A stretch of DNA of 64,000 bases from Peribacillus muralis (lineage in GTDB: Bacteria; Bacillota; Bacilli; Bacillales; DSM-1321), in the NCBI RefSeq assembly GCF_001645685.2, contig NZ_CP017080.1:4393051-4457050 (forward strand), given 5' to 3'. The notes under the pieces were generated by a model. That model was not told the DNA's origin, did no database searches, and worked only from the letters and a program-made list of their open reading frames with translations. A program made the translations under genes and the position numbers. Below, piece by piece: positions 61,265 to 64,000 of the stretch; positions within the stretch are counted from its first letter, which is position 1, and each line of letters starts with the position of its first letter.

Positions 61265-61390
61265 CGTGAGTAAATTGGATTAATTGGCGAGTAAACATGC
61301 AGATTTCGCGAGTAAAGTGCCTAATTTGGCGAGTAAACATCCAAAATTGGCGAGTAAAGTCGCTAATTTGGCGAGTAACGCAAGAAATTG
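61265..61390. repeat. Array 3: six perfect-period 21-bp tandem repeats
   Basis: Six consecutive 21-bp units begin with the core GGCGAGTAAA (variants CGTGAGTAAA, CGCGAGTAAA, GGCGAGTAAC) followed by eleven variable bases ending in AATTT or AAATT. Positions: 61265, 61286, 61307, 61328, 61349 and 61370. It fills the gap between the convergent yunB and HD-GYP genes. The exact period gives an unsupported minus-strand heptad-repeat frame. Confidence 0.9.
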
Positions 61391-61504
61391 ACGTTAAACG
61401 GCCCCTATTGCCGTGTGAAACGCAATTTATACGAAAATAATACTCGGAGTATTTGTACATCGGTCGTTGCATTACAATGTACTGTTGCTGCATAAGATCC
61501 AAAC

Positions 61505-61535
61505 AAAAATGCCGTCTGCAAATAGCAGACAGCAT
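61505..61535 (-). terminator. Terminator after the HD-GYP gene
   Basis: On the minus strand GCTGTCTGC and GCAGACGGC flank a TATTT loop and are followed by ATTTTTG. Confidence 0.9.
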
Positions 61536-61593
61536 GTCCTTCAAGTTGCCTAGGCTGTTTTAAAATTACCCTTTATGAGGGGAGAATTTTAGG

Positions 61594-62691
61594 TTAAGCT
61601 GGTTCTTGTATATTCAAGCATTTCATGATCAGCAAATGCAGATTTTTATTCAGGTCCACCTCATAGGGGTCTTTGATTTGTTCGCCATTTTCCTCAAGGA
61701 TCCTTACCTTGGGCCGGTCCCCTATCCCTTCATTTTGAGCGGATACGACCCCTTTTCTCCCATCATTCAATTCTACGGACAGACCGTTCGGGTAGATGGC
61801 CACCGCTCTGCGGAATGCTTCGATGATCGTATTATCGAACTTTTTCCCGACTCCGGCATAAAGGATTTCCAGACCTTCATGCGGCAGCAAAGCCTTGCGG
61901 TAAACCCGATTTGAAGTGACGGCATCGAACACATCGGCAACGGCAATGATCTTACAGAAATAATGGATTTCGTCCCCTTTTATCCCACGTGGATATCCAG
62001 AACCATCTAACCTTTCATGGTGCTGGTAGGCACAGTTGGCAACGATAAGCGAAACGGTATGAATATTCTTAATTAGATGAAATCCGTAATCGGCATGCTT
62101 TTGGATTTGTTCGAATTCCTGTTCCGTCAGCTTACCGGGCTTACGAAGGATATCCAAGGGGACGAGCATTTTACCGACATCATGCAAAATCGCTCCCAAA
62201 CCAAGTATCTCCAAATTCTTTTCATTTATATTCAATTCCATCCCGATCGCCAGCGTGTATAAGGTCACATTAAAGGAGTGAGTAAAGATATAATCATCGT
62301 ATGTATAAACATCCGCCAGTAACGTCATTAATTCTTTATTGCTTTTCAGCTCTTTCATGATGCTGCGGACTATTTGGGTGAACTTGACATTGGCCTGCTC
62401 AATCGTGAAGGATGCATCCAGATTGATTTTATCCTTCATATCCTGGAACGTGGTTTCAATCGTATTAATGGCTTCTCTCCTAAGCTTCCCGGAAACTGGT
62501 GACATGGGAATAATGTCATCCGTCCTTGAATCTTGAATGTAGACAAAGGGAATATTCAAGGAAACAAGTCGATCGATCATTTTCTGTGTTAATGTTAAAC
62601 CCTCGCACAATAGGATATGGCCCCGCTCATTATGGATGTTTTTTCCGAGCCTGGCTCCAGGGCTTAAAGACTTTGTAATAGCTAGCCTCAT
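61594..62691 (-). CDS. HD-GYP domain phosphodiesterase (c-di-GMP type)
   Basis: 365 aa from the ATG at 62691, with GGAG ten bases upstream; a longer frame starts at 62715. The N-terminal region is a regulatory domain (SLNIPFVYIQDSRTDDIIP) and the C-terminal HD-GYP domain has YIFTHSFNVTLYTLAIG, the metal-binding ILHDVGKMLVP near residue 180 and the HHERLDGSGYPRG motif near 240. HD-GYP proteins hydrolyse cyclic di-GMP or related dinucleotides. B. subtilis lacks HD-GYP proteins, so its presence between yunB and yunC is an insertion relative to that genome. Confidence 0.9.
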   Translation of the reverse strand: MRLAITKSLSPGARLGKNIHNERGHILLCEGLTLTQKMIDRLVSLNIPFVYIQDSRTDDIIPMSPVSGKLRREAINTIETTFQDMKDKINLDASFTIEQANVKFTQIVRSIMKELKSNKELMTLLADVYTYDDYIFTHSFNVTLYTLAIGMELNINEKNLEILGLGAILHDVGKMLVPLDILRKPGKLTEQEFEQIQKHADYGFHLIKNIHTVSLIVANCAYQHHERLDGSGYPRGIKGDEIHYFCKIIAVADVFDAVTSNRVYRKALLPHEGLEILYAGVGKKFDNTIIEAFRRAVAIYPNGLSVELNDGRKGVVSAQNEGIGDRPKVRILEENGEQIKDPYEVDLNKNLHLLIMKCLNIQEPA

Positions 62692-62836
62692 ACTTGTACT
62701 ACTCCATTTCCCCATTCAAGATTTGGTATCTAACCGTTTCTTTCCTTTATAGGGATTATCGGAAATTATCTTCATATATGAATCCGTTTAAAAATATTTA
62801 TTGAAAAATATCCGAAAAACTTGGTGGAATAAAATA

Positions 62837-62876
62837 AAGGCCCCCTTCTGGATAAAAGAAAGCCTGCCTTTTTAGA
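62837..62876 (-). terminator. Possible terminator after yunC
   Basis: AAAGGC and GCCTTTAT flank a loop with an inner imperfect stem on the minus strand, followed by ATTTT. It is weak. Confidence 0.45.
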
Positions 62877-63174
62877 TCATTTTGATTAATGCCTCTTTAC
62901 CGATCATTCCGGGATAGATGCCCTTTGCCTCTGCCTCCCACGTTACTGATTCCAGCGGTGCATCCAAAAGCTCTTCAATCGACTTTACTCCAGTGGCCCT
63001 GCCTGCAAGTATTTTACGATCACTTAATTTTTCATTTAGCAGCCCCACATCCAGCGCACCGCACATTATATACCCTTTTTCGGACGCCACTGCAAGCAGA
63101 TTGGTTTTTGGAAGCCGGACAGAAATGGCTAAGAAAGTATGACTATCGAGTACTATTGGTATCATGTTAATCAA
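62872..63174 (-). CDS. yunC: YunC (DUF1805)
   Basis: 100 aa from the TTG at 63174 (L-I-N-M-I-P, which aligns with the M-V-N-L-T-P start of B. subtilis YunC) with GGGGC about ten bases upstream; the frame is open far upstream but not protein-like. DUF1805 blocks: FLAISVRLPKTNLLAVASEKGYIMCGALDVGLLNE, AGRATGVKSIEELLDAPLESVTWEA. Function unknown. Probably in one transcript with yunD upstream. Confidence 0.9.
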   Translation of the reverse strand: MINMIPIVLDSHTFLAISVRLPKTNLLAVASEKGYIMCGALDVGLLNEKLSDRKILAGRATGVKSIEELLDAPLESVTWEAEAKGIYPGMIGKEALIKMI

Positions 63175-63236
63175 AATGGTTTCGCCCCTTTCTTCCTCAT
63201 ACAATATGAAAAAAAGGGCGAAACCGTGATTTTGCA

Positions 63237-64000
63237 TTAGGCTTCTGTATTTATTTTTTTCAGCTTCCATACGAGGATATCCCGCAGGAATTCAGGCAAA
63301 AGGTACTCCTTGCGATTGGAGCGCTGGATACTCGGAAAGAAATGCCCAAATGTGAACATATCAGGTATGGCCAATTGATAGGACTTATCTGCGATCAGCT
63401 TCTCTCCATTTATCAAAATCGCCTTAACGATCCCGTTCTCGATCTCATCAAATTCAATTCGATCATAGTGCATGACTCCCATGATTTTCCCGCGGAAACC
63501 AAAGCCTTTCACCTGAAGCTGAGGCCATTCCTCATTCCTGGATTGCATGAGTATTTCTTTTAATTCATTCCCATTGACTTCAACGATACAGGGATTGATG
63601 GGATGCGGACAAATTCGGTGAATATCCCCTTTTGTGACTGGACCCTTCGGCAATCCATCAAGCAGGAGCCCGGCATTCAAAAAGGTACAATCAGCCTTAC
63701 TCCATTCCCGTAGTGCCTCACCAAGAATTTTCGTAAGCGGGCTCACCTTGAACCAATCATTTTCCAGTGCTTCCGGCAGGTCCACCACGACTTCGTTCAG
63801 TGTTTCCCCGCCTGCCTTGTACATGGCCTCCAGCCATGAACGTTCACCCTCCAATTCCAAGAAATCATTGGTGTCATATAGAAGCGCAGTCTTCTTGGAA
63901 ATCCGCTTATCCTGTTCGATGGTCATTTCGACTTGGCCAACGTAATACCCATATTTTCCGGCACCGCATAGGAGCACATCATTGACCAGCTTTCCTTGGT
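63237..64000 (-). CDS. yunD: 5'-nucleotidase-like metallophosphatase YunD, C-terminal part
   Basis: The frame is open through base 64000, so the gene is cut at the window edge; only about the last 254 residues are visible. They match the C-terminal (5_nucleotid_C-like) domain with NAGLLLDGLPKGPVTKGDIHRICPHPINPCIVEVNG, and IPDMFTFGHFFPSI in the substrate pocket. The metallophosphoesterase N-terminal domain lies outside the window. B. subtilis YunD is such a bifunctional nucleotidase. The gap to yunC is 62 bp. Confidence 0.9.
   Translation of the reverse strand, partial: QGKLVNDVLLCGAGKYGYYVGQVEMTIEQDKRISKKTALLYDTNDFLELEGERSWLEAMYKAGGETLNEVVVDLPEALENDWFKVSPLTKILGEALREWSKADCTFLNAGLLLDGLPKGPVTKGDIHRICPHPINPCIVEVNGNELKEILMQSRNEEWPQLQVKGFGFRGKIMGVMHYDRIEFDEIENGIVKAILINGEKLIADKSYQLAIPDMFTFGHFFPSIQRSNRKEYLLPEFLRDILVWKLKKINTEA

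Noticed and set aside
61239..61544. Open frame on the minus strand with xFTRQ heptads, 101 aa
   Set aside because: It is produced by array 3 and has no ribosome site or homologue that I recognise.
1..64000. tRNA or rRNA genes, phage or integrase genes, conjugation genes
   Set aside because: Reading both strands I found no cloverleaf, rRNA segment, integrase or transfer gene; the only mobile element seen is the IS3 copy.

Overview
The window is chromosomal DNA of a Gram-positive, endospore-forming Bacillaceae. The gene order (alaR-alaT, yugF, yugE, patB, kapB/kapD, pbpD, mrpABCDEFG, menI/yuxO, pepA, yuiD, yuiC, yuiB, yumB, yumC, yutM, yuzB, yutJ, yuzD, yutI, hom-thrC-thrB, yutH, yutG, yutF, yutE, yutD, yutC, lipA, yunA, yunB, yunC, yunD) follows the yug-yuf-yui-yum-yut-yun backbone of Bacillus subtilis with insertions. 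The protein sequences and the intergenic repeats look like a Peribacillus/Bacillus simplex-type genome; that assignment is an inference. Lipobox sporulation proteins, KapB/KapD, YteA, YutH and YunB mark a sporulating cell. No rRNA, tRNA, CRISPR array, T-box or FMN riboswitch was recognised.

Region by region: 1-4881 holds a cut-off XRE regulator, the alanine aminotransferase pair, a hydrolase and PatB. 5067-8486 is a Fur-box-headed haem-type uptake operon (lipoprotein, permease, ATPase) ending in a HugZ/HutZ-like enzyme. 8528-12887 is a strikingly AT-rich accessory island: ATPase, 806-aa FtsX-type permease and VanZ-like protein on the minus strand, divergent from a small secreted, cysteine-free Gly/Ser/Tyr/Lys-rich protein. 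13201-21856 carries YteA, manganese catalase, a YvbH-like protein, a GNAT, cyclophilin, KapB/KapD and PBP4. 22842-28570 is the complete Mrp Na+/H+ antiporter operon. 28645-33501 contains MOSC and hotdog proteins and then a compact four-gene operon of stand-alone GTP cyclohydrolase II, RibD, an FAD monooxygenase and a HAD nucleotidase. That operon sits behind a near-consensus sigma-A promoter whose -10/start region is covered by a palindrome.

33758-47212 is largely redox and Fe-S housekeeping: PepA, YuiD, a BtuF-like cytosolic protein, YuiC, two type-II NADH-dehydrogenase-like proteins, ferredoxin-NADP reductase, the A-type carrier YutM and NifU-like YutI. 47374-50665 is the hom-thrC-thrB operon with a good sigma-A promoter. 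50854-64000 holds an L,D-transpeptidase, YutH, YutG, a complete IS3-family element, YutF, YutE, YutD, YutC, LipA, LytH-like YunA, YunB, an HD-GYP protein, YunC and the C-terminal part of YunD.

The most unusual content is (1) the ribA-ribD-monooxygenase-HAD operon, which could make a riboflavin-pathway intermediate for something other than riboflavin; (2) the AT-rich ABC/VanZ/secreted-protein island; (3) three intergenic arrays of 20-21-bp degenerate tandem repeats with unrelated sequences but the same period; (4) two copies of a dispersed repeat; and (5) an IS3 element inserted, with an ATG target duplication, in the loop of a terminator hairpin.
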